Shown: piece after piece, positions 19,983-29,781 of the stretch
Position numbering within the stretch: position 1 is the stretch's first letter
Layout: each line of letters starts with the position of its first letter
Assembly (NCBI RefSeq): GCF_014696825.1
Contig: NZ_JACJQU010000001.1
Span: 682,001 to 746,000 of the forward strand
Length of the DNA stretch: 64,000 nucleotides
Direction of reading: 5' to 3'
Source: Anabaena sphaerica FACHB-251
Lineage (GTDB): Bacteria > Cyanobacteriota > Cyanobacteriia > Cyanobacteriales > Nostocaceae
Translations under genes and position numbers: made by a program
Notes under the pieces: model-generated
What the model was told of the DNA's origin: nothing
Database searches by the model: none
The model's input: only the letters and a program-made list of their open reading frames with translations

Positions 19983-20008
19983 GATTTGTTCCTTTTAAAT
20001 TGAAATTT

Positions 20009-21190
20009 TTAGTTAAAAATTGGTGTAATTAAATCTTGTTCTAAAAATATTTTCCTTAATCGATGTTGATAAAGTGCCTGATTATATTGTTGTGAATTTA
20101 TTCTGGCAACTTTTCCCATTTCTCTTCTTATGGATTCATTTTCTGCTAAAAATCTCAATTGATTAGCCATAGTTTTTACATCTCTAGGAGGAGCAATAAA
20201 GCCATTTATGCCATGATTTACCACATCCGCTACACCGCAATTAGAAGTTACAATTACAGGTAATCCACAAGCCATTGCTTCTAATGCAACCAAACCAAAA
20301 CCATCTTCTACAGAAGGTAAAACCAGAACCGAAGATTTACCAAAAACTTCAGTAGGATCATCTTGACTAAAATTCCAAAATTCTTGTTTAATATTGGTAT
20401 GTTTGTTTAATGTTTCTGTCATAAATTGTCTTAGCCCACGAGTAGAAGCACCTCCAACAATCAATAATTCTGAATTGGGGATATCAGCTTGTAAAAAAGC
20501 CTGAAATAAATAAGGAATTCCTTTTCTAGGTTCAATAGTTCCTACATAAAGCACTCGAAAAACTTGATCATTTTTTACAGTAGGATGAAATTTTTGAGTA
20601 TCAACAAAAGGAGTGACAACTTTAACTTTTTCTGGTGCTAATCCCGCTTGAATAAATGTTTGTTTGGCAACTTCAGATAAAACGATAATTAAATCTGCTT
20701 GTTGACATTCTTCAGCAAATCTCTTGAGCATTTTGGGATTCATGGTTGCTACAGTAGGATCAGATAAAAAATCTAATTCTTGCTGAATTTGCTGCTGCAT
20801 AAAAGGCAGATAATTATTTAAACAATATAACCAAGCTTTTGCACCTTGAGCTTTAGCTGCTTTAAATGCTAAGTTAGTTTGTCCAGCTACTCCCATGATT
20901 AAATCACAGGGATAGGATTTTAATTTTTCGCTGACCTGGTGATCAAAATATAGGTCACTTAGCAATACAGCCCAATCATTACGACGACGCAAAATTGGGG
21001 TACTTAATAATCTCTTACTCCAAGGAGAATTACCTACAGGATATACAGTAAAATCGGTTTTTGGCACTGTTAAGCCACTACAAAATACAGTTAAATCTCC
21101 TAGTTTATTTAAACCTAATGCAGCATTCTCTAAACAAACACCTTGTCCACCTGTTCCTAAACCTGTATTGCAAGTGAGTGTGATTTTCAT
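20009..21190 (-). CDS. Glycosyltransferase family 4 protein
   Basis: GT-B glycosyltransferase of 393 residues. The start MKITLTCNTGLGTGGQGVCL contains the acceptor glycine loop. The donor domain shows FRVLYVGTIEPRKGIPYLF, SVEDGFGLVALEAM (E-x7-E) and SNCGVADVV. The ATG overlaps the upstream stop as ATGA (21187-21190), a sign of translational coupling. It is part of the HEP-type operon; sugar specificity is unknown. Confidence 0.9.
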   Translation of the reverse strand: MKITLTCNTGLGTGGQGVCLENAALGLNKLGDLTVFCSGLTVPKTDFTVYPVGNSPWSKRLLSTPILRRRNDWAVLLSDLYFDHQVSEKLKSYPCDLIMGVAGQTNLAFKAAKAQGAKAWLYCLNNYLPFMQQQIQQELDFLSDPTVATMNPKMLKRFAEECQQADLIIVLSEVAKQTFIQAGLAPEKVKVVTPFVDTQKFHPTVKNDQVFRVLYVGTIEPRKGIPYLFQAFLQADIPNSELLIVGGASTRGLRQFMTETLNKHTNIKQEFWNFSQDDPTEVFGKSSVLVLPSVEDGFGLVALEAMACGLPVIVTSNCGVADVVNHGINGFIAPPRDVKTMANQLRFLAENESIRREMGKVARINSQQYNQALYQHRLRKIFLEQDLITPIFN

Positions 21191-22641
21191 AATGGATAAT
21201 TAAAAGTTGAGGTTGAGCAAACAGCATCGAAAATTTTTAAGTAGTCTTGTACTAGGTTTTGATAACTTAATTCTTTGTGTAAATAACTGCGATCAAACTG
21301 TAAAGGAGAGCCGGAAAACTTAGCAGTCGCTATGTGAATAATTACTTCCTTGATAGCCTTTACATCAGTTGGTTCAACTAACCAAACGCCTGGTTTATCT
21401 TGTAAATAATTCCAGTTTTCTCCGTAAGGTGCTGCTGCTAAAATTGGTCGATCTGTCATTAAATATTCGTAGGTTTTACAAGAAATTCTTCCACCTGGGG
21501 TACCATCTGGACGATTTGGTAAAGTTATTAATAATAAATCTGCCTGTCTAGCTAGTTGAATAGCTTGAAAGTGAGGTAATGCTCCAGATACATTTACTAC
21601 ATCTGTAATATTTTGATTTTGTAAAACTCTATCAATTACAAACTCGGGAAAACTATTACCATAGACTGAGAGTTTGATTTTGTTTTTCCATGCTGAGTTT
21701 TGGGAGATAACCTCTTTAATAGCCTCACCCACAAACACCGGACTAGAACTACGATGATCAATTTTTGCTCGTTGATAATATCCCCATTTTAGCCAAGCTT
21801 TATAAAGTTTTTTAGGTAAGGTTTTTTCTTGCGGGCGATGATAGAATTCATACCAGCCATTCATGCCACCTATATAAACAATATCAAAAGAGAAATTGTC
21901 ATTTTTAGAGTTAATAGGAGTAGCAAAATCTAATGGATCTGCACCACAACGAATTAAATGAAACTTTGATCTTTGTGCTTCAGGTTGACGACTTTTTACT
22001 AATTCTAAATTGAATTGTGAAACATAAACTACTGCATTTGCTTGTCGTACATAAAAATTTTCTAGCCAACGGTCGAGATGATGATGTAACCAACTTACAG
22101 CATAGGGGTGCATATCAGTACAACTCAGTGAATCATCTAAACTAACTACCAAAGGCAACCCTGTGAGAAATTTTAGAGCAACTCCCAATAAACCAGCAGA
22201 ATAGGGCATCATGATCACAAAAATAGCATCTGGTTTTTGTTGTTTAATTAATTGATATCCTTTAAATAATGCTGGTAAAAACCAAAATATCTCTGGATCT
22301 GGCCAAACTAATAATGTTAATATTTTCTCCAATCTTAGCTTTCCTAGCCATGTAATTAAGGCTTGAGGATACCAACTTTTGACATGATAAATATTAGATT
22401 TTTCTGATAAAAAACTACCCCTTGTATCGGTTAATACATGGATTTGCCAAGTTTTCTGAATTTCGCTCAATATTTTATTAGCTCTATTGGCAATTGGTGT
22501 TTTTAAAGGTGGTAAATCATGGGCTATACAAAAAAGTTTTGGCTGATTTCGTGAGTTTTCTGCAAAGTTATTTTTGGAATTGGCAGTTTTTCTGTTTTTA
22601 GTAAAATTGAAGTTTAGGAATTCTAATAAATAATTATTCAT
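21187..22641 (-). CDS. Glycosyltransferase (GT4-like)
   Basis: Predicted GT-B glycosyltransferase. The frame is open to an ATG at 22653, but GGAGGGAG lies inside its first codons and sits correctly spaced for the ATG at 22641, giving MNNYLLEFLNFNF and 484 residues. The N-terminal half includes KLFCIAHDLPPLKTPIANR and PDAIFVIMMPYSAGLLG; the donor half has FDIVYIGGMNGWYEFYHRP, then SCKTYEYLMTDRPILAAAP. The E-x7-E motif is less clear than in the neighbours. It is longer than the usual GT4 by about 100 residues, with an insert near residues 275-310. It follows hepA by 77 to 89 bases and is coupled to the next GT4. Confidence 0.82.
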   Translation of the reverse strand: MNNYLLEFLNFNFTKNRKTANSKNNFAENSRNQPKLFCIAHDLPPLKTPIANRANKILSEIQKTWQIHVLTDTRGSFLSEKSNIYHVKSWYPQALITWLGKLRLEKILTLLVWPDPEIFWFLPALFKGYQLIKQQKPDAIFVIMMPYSAGLLGVALKFLTGLPLVVSLDDSLSCTDMHPYAVSWLHHHLDRWLENFYVRQANAVVYVSQFNLELVKSRQPEAQRSKFHLIRCGADPLDFATPINSKNDNFSFDIVYIGGMNGWYEFYHRPQEKTLPKKLYKAWLKWGYYQRAKIDHRSSSPVFVGEAIKEVISQNSAWKNKIKLSVYGNSFPEFVIDRVLQNQNITDVVNVSGALPHFQAIQLARQADLLLITLPNRPDGTPGGRISCKTYEYLMTDRPILAAAPYGENWNYLQDKPGVWLVEPTDVKAIKEVIIHIATAKFSGSPLQFDRSYLHKELSYQNLVQDYLKIFDAVCSTSTFNYPL

Positions 22642-22730
22642 TTCTCCCTCCATACTCCCTATATAGTTTCAGCAAACAGGCGAACAAAAAGTTAATTTAT
22701 TTACTATTATCTATCTCCTATGATATGGGA

Positions 22731-24587
22731 TTAAATTTGCTCATTAGCAGTCATTTGATATTGCATTTTGTGATATTGCCAAAGCTTACCTTTTTGTTCT
22801 ATAAGTTCTTGGTATTTACCTTGTTCGACGATTCTTCCTTGTTCTAAAACTACGACTTTATCAGCCTTAGCAATTGTAGAAAGACGGTGAGCGATCGCAA
22901 TCACAGTTCGACCTAGAGAGAGCTTTTCTAATGAATCCTGAATTAATCGCTCAGACACAGAATCTAAAGCACTAGTTGCTTCGTCTAAAATCAAAATTTC
23001 TGGGTTACGTAATAATGCACGCGCAATAGCAAGTCGCTGTCTTTGTCCACCAGATAAACGAATACCTCTATCTCCCAACTGTGTATCAAACCCTTCTGGC
23101 ATTTCTGAAATAAATTCTTCTGCATTTGCTAGTCGAGCAGCTTCTCGAATTTCTGCTTCTGTTGCCTCTGGTGTACCGTAAGCAATATTGTTCCACACAG
23201 AACTATTAAAAATAAAAGTATCTTGACTAACAACTGCTATCTTACGACGTAGAGAGTTAATTTCAAATTTCCGAACATCAACTTCATCAATGTAAATATA
23301 GCCGTCTGTAGCATCATAAAACCGAGGAATTAAATCGGCAATTGTGGTTTTACCAGCACCAGATGCACCGACTAAGGCAGTCATTTTACCTCGTTCAATA
23401 GTCAGGGTAATATTATGCAGCACTTTTTGATTCTGACTATAGCCAAAATCCACAGACACTAAATCAATTGATCTTTTTAAACCTGTAAACTGAATTGTCC
23501 CGTTTTGAAAGTAGGTTTTATCCTCTCTTTTCAACAAGGTTTTAATATTTTCAGCTGAACCTTGGAGAGTGCTGAGAAATGCTCTTGTGCCATTAATATC
23601 TTGAATAAACGGTACGAGACGAAACAGTACAAAGAAAAAGGTGAGTAAAGAACTAACTTGCAACGTACCATTAACCACAAAGCTACTAAAAGCCAAAATA
23701 ATCATACCTATCAACACAGTAGTAGCTGCGCTTTCAGCAATGGGTTTCACCAATGTCCAAGTTAAAATAACTTTAGTTGAACTACTGACTATTTGATTAC
23801 TAGCTTTGTAGTAACGCTGACGCTCTAATTCTTGAGTACCAGAGGCATGGACAGTCCGAATGCCATTAATAAATTCTAGGGCTATGGATGTAAAATTACC
23901 ATTGGCAACTGACGTACCAAAACTTGATTCTCGCACTCTGGCATTGAGATTTGATAATCCGACAGCTAAGAGAGTGAATAAAAATACTGCAATTAGCGTT
24001 AGTTGCCATGAGAGCAAAACCATTGTGGTTAAGTAGACAATAACCGTCAAGCATCTAGTAAATAAAAATGCTCCACCGCTAAAACCCTGTCTAATTCTCT
24101 CAATTTCTGTGGTAATTGTGTTAACGATTTCACCAGAACGAGTAGTGCTAAAGTAGCTAAGAGATAAAGATTGCAACTGCTCAAAAATTTGCTTACGTAA
24201 GCGGTCTCCAAGATATAATTGACAAAATTCTGTGTATATCTGGGCAAAGTAGTTAAAAGCAGCACGTATCCAAGTACTCAATAAAATAAGAAAGGATATG
24301 CGATATAGTCTGCTAATTGCTGACGTATGAACTCCCAATATCCAATGATCAAACCAGTCTATTCCTATTTGAATTGGTTGAGAATTAGGATCTGTTATAT
24401 TTTGCAAAAATGATAGCAGAAAACCAATGCTAATACCTTCAAATGTTGCAGCTAAAAATGTAAAGACTAAGGCAAGTACAGTAATCCGACGAAAGTGTTT
24501 AAACTCTCGCAAAATCAAATGATTTTCTTTCCAAAATTTAGTAGTATTGAGCAAATTGCGGAGGGGATAAAAAATTGGAGAATTCAT
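22731..24587 (-). CDS. hepA: HepA-type ABC exporter (heterocyst envelope polysaccharide)
   Basis: Half-size ABC exporter of 618 residues with a fused membrane domain (six hydrophobic segments, about residues 35-340) and one ATPase domain. Walker A GASGAGKT lies near 407, signature LSGGQRQR near 508, Walker B LILDEATSALD near 530, and the switch His in IAIAHRLS near 563. In Anabaena PCC 7120 HepA is required to lay down the polysaccharide layer of the heterocyst envelope, which keeps oxygen from nitrogenase. Identity here rests on family resemblance plus position directly after hepC among glycosyltransferases. It presumably works as a homodimer and is expected to be induced in differentiating cells; I could not place the control sites. 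Confidence 0.85.
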   Translation of the reverse strand: MNSPIFYPLRNLLNTTKFWKENHLILREFKHFRRITVLALVFTFLAATFEGISIGFLLSFLQNITDPNSQPIQIGIDWFDHWILGVHTSAISRLYRISFLILLSTWIRAAFNYFAQIYTEFCQLYLGDRLRKQIFEQLQSLSLSYFSTTRSGEIVNTITTEIERIRQGFSGGAFLFTRCLTVIVYLTTMVLLSWQLTLIAVFLFTLLAVGLSNLNARVRESSFGTSVANGNFTSIALEFINGIRTVHASGTQELERQRYYKASNQIVSSSTKVILTWTLVKPIAESAATTVLIGMIILAFSSFVVNGTLQVSSLLTFFFVLFRLVPFIQDINGTRAFLSTLQGSAENIKTLLKREDKTYFQNGTIQFTGLKRSIDLVSVDFGYSQNQKVLHNITLTIERGKMTALVGASGAGKTTIADLIPRFYDATDGYIYIDEVDVRKFEINSLRRKIAVVSQDTFIFNSSVWNNIAYGTPEATEAEIREAARLANAEEFISEMPEGFDTQLGDRGIRLSGGQRQRLAIARALLRNPEILILDEATSALDSVSERLIQDSLEKLSLGRTVIAIAHRLSTIAKADKVVVLEQGRIVEQGKYQELIEQKGKLWQYHKMQYQMTANEQI

Positions 24588-24794
24588 TGGATTGGTATTT
24601 TCTAGAAGTATTTGGTCAAATCAGGTAGTCCCCCATAAATACGATGCAACCAGTTTTAGCTCTAGTTGAAGTGCGGTTAATTAAATCAAAAATTACCTCA
24701 CTGACAGCTAATAATTATAAGTTCTTCACAGTTTCTCGGCAAATCACAGTGTTTGTACATTTAAATTCAAGAGATGAGAAGTTTGATTATGTAC

Positions 24795-25508
24795 TTACCA
24801 TGGATTACTAATTACTGATAGCTTATTTAGCTGTTCTGCATCTTCTAAACTTAGGTGGACTGCATCTGCTAAAGTCCAACAACGAGAGCCAATAAAACTC
24901 ATATCACCACGCAGTACATTGAATAATTTTGGTAAATTATCTAAACCGTATTTACGCATCAAAAACCCTAAAAATGTGATACTCTGTTTTCCAGTTGTAC
25001 AAAACTTGATCGATTGGAATAGTTTACCCCGCTCACCAATATGCCACTCATAGGAAAATAGTAACCCAGGCGAGTACATCTGCATAAGTAAAGCCAATAC
25101 CAGCATCACAGGACTAACTAATAACAGGACAAATAAAGCCAAAATCCAGTCAATTACTCGTTGTATAACCCGGATGTAATTACTTGTTTTTGGCAATTGA
25201 TTCTTAAAAGGTAGGCGGATGAATATTGGCTTTTTAGCTTGTTTGCAAGCATCTGCCCAAAATCGCAGTGCAGCATCACCTAGTTGTGGATCTATGGTTA
25301 CCAAAGTAACTGGAGAATGTTTTAAACACTCTACTAATAATTGTTCATTTTCCAGTGAAGGTAAATATGGTTGTTGCAAATTTATAGGAGACTTCACCAA
25401 TAGCTGACCCCTACGCCACTGAAGTGTGCAGTATTGCGAGTGATAACTTTGGGGCTGCTGGGATATACTGCTGTGTTCTTGTAAGCTGGGAACAATTGAA
25501 GTTGTCAT
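24795..25508 (-). CDS. hepC: HepC-type sugar-phosphate (polyprenyl glycosylphosphate) transferase
   Basis: Predicted initiating enzyme of heterocyst envelope polysaccharide synthesis, moving a sugar phosphate onto the lipid carrier. The conserved bacterial sugar-transferase domain occupies the C-terminal half: YIRVIQRVIDWILALFVLLL (membrane anchor), YEWHIGERGKLFQSIKFCT, then YGLDNLPKLFNVLRGDMSFIG. The usual GPRP ending is changed to GSRCW, and no full C-terminal helix follows. The frame continues upstream to 25721, but those first residues (MRYTLSGQDARTT) are encoded by a palindromic repeat, so I favour the ATG at 25508 (MTTSIVPS). The ribosome site there is weak, so the start is uncertain. 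It lies 207 bases ahead of hepA. Confidence 0.8.
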   Translation of the reverse strand: MTTSIVPSLQEHSSISQQPQSYHSQYCTLQWRRGQLLVKSPINLQQPYLPSLENEQLLVECLKHSPVTLVTIDPQLGDAALRFWADACKQAKKPIFIRLPFKNQLPKTSNYIRVIQRVIDWILALFVLLLVSPVMLVLALLMQMYSPGLLFSYEWHIGERGKLFQSIKFCTTGKQSITFLGFLMRKYGLDNLPKLFNVLRGDMSFIGSRCWTLADAVHLSLEDAEQLNKLSVISNPW

Positions 25509-25652
25509 AGGTCTTTGCGTTGATACAGTAGCCGAATTAGTGACCTGAGAATAGGAGTTCAAGTTTGTGCAATTCTGTAGATGCGAAGATGTACAAAAAG
25601 CAACAATAAGAGTTAAGCAAACAGCAATGAAGATACAGCATATTTTGTTCAA

Positions 25653-25721
25653 ATGAGGTACAAACTGGAAGAATAAAACCTTTGTGGTGCGGGCATCTTG
25701 CCCGCTAAGTGTGTACCTCAT
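25653..25721. repeat. ATGAGGTAC..GTACCTCAT repeat overlapping the hepC 5' frame
   Basis: Outer arms ATGAGGTAC (25653-25661) and GTACCTCAT (25713-25721) are perfect inverses. Inside lies the hairpin GCGGGCA..TGCCCGC (25689-25705), a repeat widespread in cyanobacteria. The CAT at the right end is exactly the most upstream ATG of the hepC frame. Confidence 0.7.
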
Positions 25722-26380
25722 AACAGAGGGAAGTGCTGTAAATGGAAAATTAGCAAAATTGGTATTTTTTCTGGGGGATATGTAGAGATAAACTCCCCCT
25801 TGGAAATCAGCGATACCTTAATTTAGTAGAAGCTACTTAAGTTTGATATAGCTATCACAAAAAATTATAAAAATCCTCTACTCTTAGCTGATTTAATTTG
25901 AGATTTGTCTTCATTCTCTAGAATATAAGAAGGAGGATCATTAACTAAGGATTAAAGAAAATCTTCATTTATTCTTTAAATAGATATGCTTTTTTGGCAA
26001 CCATTGTTAAGTTTTGATGAATCAAAATTTTTCCGGGGCAGTCTGAAAGAAAGTTATACAGAATATTAAAAAAATGTTTTTTTAGTAATTCTTCAATTTT
26101 TCCTAAGTAAGTGGGCGTTAAAAATTGTCGTTATGACAAGGGAACAGGGAACAGGGAACAGGGAAGAGGGTTTTGGTGAATTTACTTTTTGTTACATACT
26201 TCGGTTTTTTCCCGCCGACTTACTTACTAGTCTGCTAATAGTAAAAGGGAAATGGGCAAAAAATGAATTAAGTTTGTTTTTTTACCCATACCTTTTGTAT
26301 TTTTACTAAGCCAAATTTTGACTGGAAAAGGCACAAAACAAATAGTTATCAAACAAAAATTTGCACTGGAAAACATCTAG
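25722..26380. other. Gene-free spacer between the autokinase and hepC genes
   Basis: 659 bases, AT-rich, with an AACAGGG tandem tract (26140-26170) and no credible gene. Because hepC and hepA follow, this long spacer is a good place for a separate developmental promoter, but I see no site I can name. Confidence 0.45.
26140..26170. repeat. Short tandem repeat, AACAGGG units
   Basis: Three successive GGGAACA units followed by a decayed GGGAAGA copy; same family as 10009-10045. Confidence 0.75.
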
Positions 26381-28609
26381 CTATTTTTCCACAAATTGTT
26401 GCAGCACTAATTCTTTTTGCTTGACATAAGGAACATAAGTGCTATCAGAATTAGATACTCCATTAGCCACAACCCCAATCAGATTTAACTTGCTCAACAT
26501 TGCTGTAGCTTGGGCTAAATGGTTGCGTGTTACTCTACCAATGCTTGCGACCATGACGACACTCCGGCAAGATGAGGCTGTGAGCATAGCATCTACCATA
26601 CCGATAACAGATGGAGCATCTATGAGTACTAAATCATAGTTTTCTTCAAATGCAGCCATCAATTCCATCATGCGTGGGGAACTTAAAAGATGAGCCGGAT
26701 CTACAGGTATCGGACCAGCGGTTAAAATGTCGATATAGGATGAACCTGAGTATTGAATTCCAATCTGATTAGGAAGGGTAATATCACTGGCTAATAGAGT
26801 TGATAAACCTTGTTCATTAGGAAGATTTAGCTGTTTGTGTAAGCTAGGATCTCGTAAGTTGGCATCAATTAACAGTACCTTTTTGTGTAACCGAGCCGCA
26901 CTCATAGCCAAACCTAATGTCAAAGCTGATTTACCGTCATCTGGTAATGCTGATGTCACCATCAATGATTTTAAATCAGTGACACTATTGAGGAGTTCTA
27001 TGTTTTTATAAATTAGATCCAGCGATTCCCACCGAGGTGGAGATTGTAAGACTTGAATTGTCCAGGGAGCAAGAACTTCAGGTTTACCAAAAGGCAACTT
27101 GATGATTGATTCTTTAGGTTTAGCTGGTGGCAATTTGGGAGTTGTTCCCAACAAAGGTAGGGCAAATTGTTTTTCTAATTCAGCAGTAGTATGTACTGAA
27201 TCATCCGATGCTTCTCGAATAAAGGCGGCAACACCACCTAACATGAATCCTACTATTGCACCCAACAAAAGATTTTGCTGAAGGTTGGGTCCTAATTTTA
27301 TGCCTTTTTGCGGATCTTCCACCACTTCCCAATTAAATCCACCTTTGGAAAGTTCTTGACGCAATTGTTGTTCTGCTTTTAACAATAGCTCCATTCTTTC
27401 CCGACTAAATTGTAATTGGGGAAGTATGCGATTGTAATAAGCCAACAGAGAAGGAAAGCGTTTTAGTTGCGATCGCAGTTCATTTTCTTTTTGTGCCAAA
27501 GTTTGATCACGGGCGCTTAAAGCAACTATATTAGTCTGGGTTTCTACTAATTCACCAGTGAGGTTAAGATCAATTTGTCCTAGTTGTCCTTGTTCGAGAA
27601 GATTTTCTCCAGAACTTAATGCAGTAGTAGATTGTCCGCCTAAAGCTCTACTGACTTCTTTTTGCAAAAGTTCTTTTTGACTCTGAAGCTGTTCGTTGAG
27701 CTTCTGTACACTAGGAGTACCATCAGTAAAACGTAAGCGTTCCTGTGCTAAAGCTAGTTCTGTTTTCTGGATTTCATTCAGTAAGCCTTGATAGCGTAAA
27801 GACTGACTCAGACGAGAAGAAACCAGAGCATTCTGCGGCGAACGGTTGAGTTGTTGTTGCAAAGACTTTTGCTTTGCCACAGCTTCTTCATATTGAGAAC
27901 GAGTTGTTTGTCGCTCTTTCTGAATATTATTTAAAGTTTCCTCAATTGCTTTGGCCTGCAACTCTGGATCAATTAAATTCTGGTTACTGCGAAATCGTTG
28001 CAGATTGGCTTCAGATGCATTCACTTCATCACTAGCTTTTCGCAACTGATCTCTGATAACTTGCAGACCTTTTTGTAAACGCACATCCTGTTGTTGTTTG
28101 TTATATTCAACATAAACTTGCCGAATGGCAGTTAACACTTTTTGCGTTTTTTCAGGATCGCTATCGGTATAGTCAGCTTGAAAGATTTTAGTAGCGATAT
28201 TATCTTCTGGAGTCTTGATTTGAGTTAAGACTAAGGATTTTTTAATTTCCTCTACAGTGATGCTTGGATATTCCGACTTCAGTTTATCAACTGCTTTTTG
28301 GATCAGTCCAGAACTCCGCATCAAGTTAAGCTGTGTTGCAGTATCTATAACAATGTTAGAGTCTGTAAACTGATTTTCTACGCTGTCTCCTTCTTTTTTG
28401 CCTTGATAGTTGGCTTCTACTAACAATTGCATCGTACTTTGGAAAGTGGGCTTTGTCTTTAAAGTTATTATGCCTGCCAGAGCCGTAGAACTCATAAATA
28501 CTAACACAACCCAGGGAAATCTCCTGACAAAGACAGCAAGCATTTGTCCATAACCTGGCTCTTGATCTGCTATGGGAACTCTCTGGGGATTTAGACTAGT
28601 TTGAACCAC
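26381..28609 (-). CDS. Wzc-like polysaccharide co-polymerase / tyrosine autokinase
   Basis: Inner-membrane protein of 742 residues that would control chain length and export of the polysaccharide. An N-terminal Wzz domain has a first membrane helix near 31-50 (FPWVVLVFMSSTALAGI). A long coiled-coil periplasmic region (about 150-430) follows, and a second helix near 465-485 (LLLGAIVGFMLGGVAAF). The cytoplasmic BY-kinase domain shows Walker A LPDDGKSALT near 553, Walker A' VLLIDANLRDP near 577 and Walker B DLVLIDAPS near 660. Only two Tyr lie in the last 25 residues (STYVPYVKQK), fewer than the Tyr cluster of enteric Wzc. It lies within the HEP-type locus. Confidence 0.9.
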   Translation of the reverse strand: MVQTSLNPQRVPIADQEPGYGQMLAVFVRRFPWVVLVFMSSTALAGIITLKTKPTFQSTMQLLVEANYQGKKEGDSVENQFTDSNIVIDTATQLNLMRSSGLIQKAVDKLKSEYPSITVEEIKKSLVLTQIKTPEDNIATKIFQADYTDSDPEKTQKVLTAIRQVYVEYNKQQQDVRLQKGLQVIRDQLRKASDEVNASEANLQRFRSNQNLIDPELQAKAIEETLNNIQKERQTTRSQYEEAVAKQKSLQQQLNRSPQNALVSSRLSQSLRYQGLLNEIQKTELALAQERLRFTDGTPSVQKLNEQLQSQKELLQKEVSRALGGQSTTALSSGENLLEQGQLGQIDLNLTGELVETQTNIVALSARDQTLAQKENELRSQLKRFPSLLAYYNRILPQLQFSRERMELLLKAEQQLRQELSKGGFNWEVVEDPQKGIKLGPNLQQNLLLGAIVGFMLGGVAAFIREASDDSVHTTAELEKQFALPLLGTTPKLPPAKPKESIIKLPFGKPEVLAPWTIQVLQSPPRWESLDLIYKNIELLNSVTDLKSLMVTSALPDDGKSALTLGLAMSAARLHKKVLLIDANLRDPSLHKQLNLPNEQGLSTLLASDITLPNQIGIQYSGSSYIDILTAGPIPVDPAHLLSSPRMMELMAAFEENYDLVLIDAPSVIGMVDAMLTASSCRSVVMVASIGRVTRNHLAQATAMLSKLNLIGVVANGVSNSDSTYVPYVKQKELVLQQFVEK

Positions 28610-28680
28610 TTTTATTATCCTTCTATGGGAGACGCTATGCTATGCGTAGTTTACTTACCCGTAGGGGCAAAGCTAACAAG

Positions 28681-29781
28681 TTAAATAAATGAGTGATGCA
28701 CACCAGAAACTTGAACAAGAATATCCTCAACTTTGGTAAAGAATGCTTGTTCTGAAAAATTATTTACGGCGTGATTACGAATAGTTTTGTAATTCCAAGA
28801 TATTCCTCTAGCCTCTAATAATGCGGCTTGTAAAGAATCAGGTGTTTGTCTCTTGAAAAAAACTCCGGTTTTACCAGGTATTTGAGTATCTAATACCCCA
28901 CCGGCTCCATAGGCAATCACTGGAGTTCCACTAGCATTTGCTTCTACTGGAACTAATCCATAGTCTTCTAAGGCTGCAACAATAATAGACTTAGCTCTAG
29001 AAAATAAGTCTTTACGTTTGCTGTCACTCACATGGCCTAAGAATTCGATATTACCTAATGCCTTAGATTTTAACCGTTCTAGTTCAGGTCCGTCACCTGA
29101 TATTAATAAATGCCACCCTAACCAATTAAAAGCCTCGACTATTATATCAAGACGTTTATAACTTATCATCCGCGCCGATGCCAAGTAGTAATCTTCTTTG
29201 GTATCGGAAAAGACAAAATTATTGGTATCAATTGGATAATTGATCACTATTGCTTGTTTCCCATAAATTTTTTGAATACGACGGGCAACAACGCTGGAAT
29301 TAGCAATGTAGAGGTCTGGTTCCTGAGAATATTTCAGGTCTACATTTCTCATCATTTCAAATATTTTTTCAATTAAGGGTGCAAAGTAGCGATAGTCTCC
29401 ATACTCTCGTAAATAAGTTTCTGTATCCCATAAAAAACGAGTGACATTATGACAAAAACAAATGTGCCGTGCCTGTGGTTTTTTACGCACTGCTTTGGCA
29501 AAACTAGTGCTGCTACTAATAATTAAATCGTAATCTTGTAAATTCAAGGCTCGAAAGGCAGGAAAGTAAAGGGGAGCCATCAAGCGAAAATACTTTACAG
29601 CACCGGGAATATTTTGTAATAAAGTTGTTCTAACTATACGTTCACCAAGGTCAATTGTTTTTTGAGGATCATATAAAGAGGTGAAAATGTCGGCTTCGGG
29701 GTAGCGTTTACAAAGCAATTCAAACACTCGCTCTGCCCCACCGCGCTGGGTTAAGTAATCATGGACGAGAGCTATTTTCAT
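28681..29781 (-). CDS. Glycosyltransferase family 4 protein
   Basis: GT-B glycosyltransferase of 366 residues. It starts MKIALVHDYLTQRGGAERVF, the opening of a well-populated GT4 subgroup found in exopolysaccharide loci (related to mannosyltransferases). The donor part shows YYLASARMISYKRLDIIVEAF, HLLISGDGPELERLK, and ALEDYGLVPVEANASG in place of the usual E-x7-E. It is 71 bases upstream of the Wzc-like gene and preceded by a 548-base spacer, so it may head a transcript of its own. Confidence 0.9.
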   Translation of the reverse strand: MKIALVHDYLTQRGGAERVFELLCKRYPEADIFTSLYDPQKTIDLGERIVRTTLLQNIPGAVKYFRLMAPLYFPAFRALNLQDYDLIISSSTSFAKAVRKKPQARHICFCHNVTRFLWDTETYLREYGDYRYFAPLIEKIFEMMRNVDLKYSQEPDLYIANSSVVARRIQKIYGKQAIVINYPIDTNNFVFSDTKEDYYLASARMISYKRLDIIVEAFNWLGWHLLISGDGPELERLKSKALGNIEFLGHVSDSKRKDLFSRAKSIIVAALEDYGLVPVEANASGTPVIAYGAGGVLDTQIPGKTGVFFKRQTPDSLQAALLEARGISWNYKTIRNHAVNNFSEQAFFTKVEDILVQVSGVHHSFI

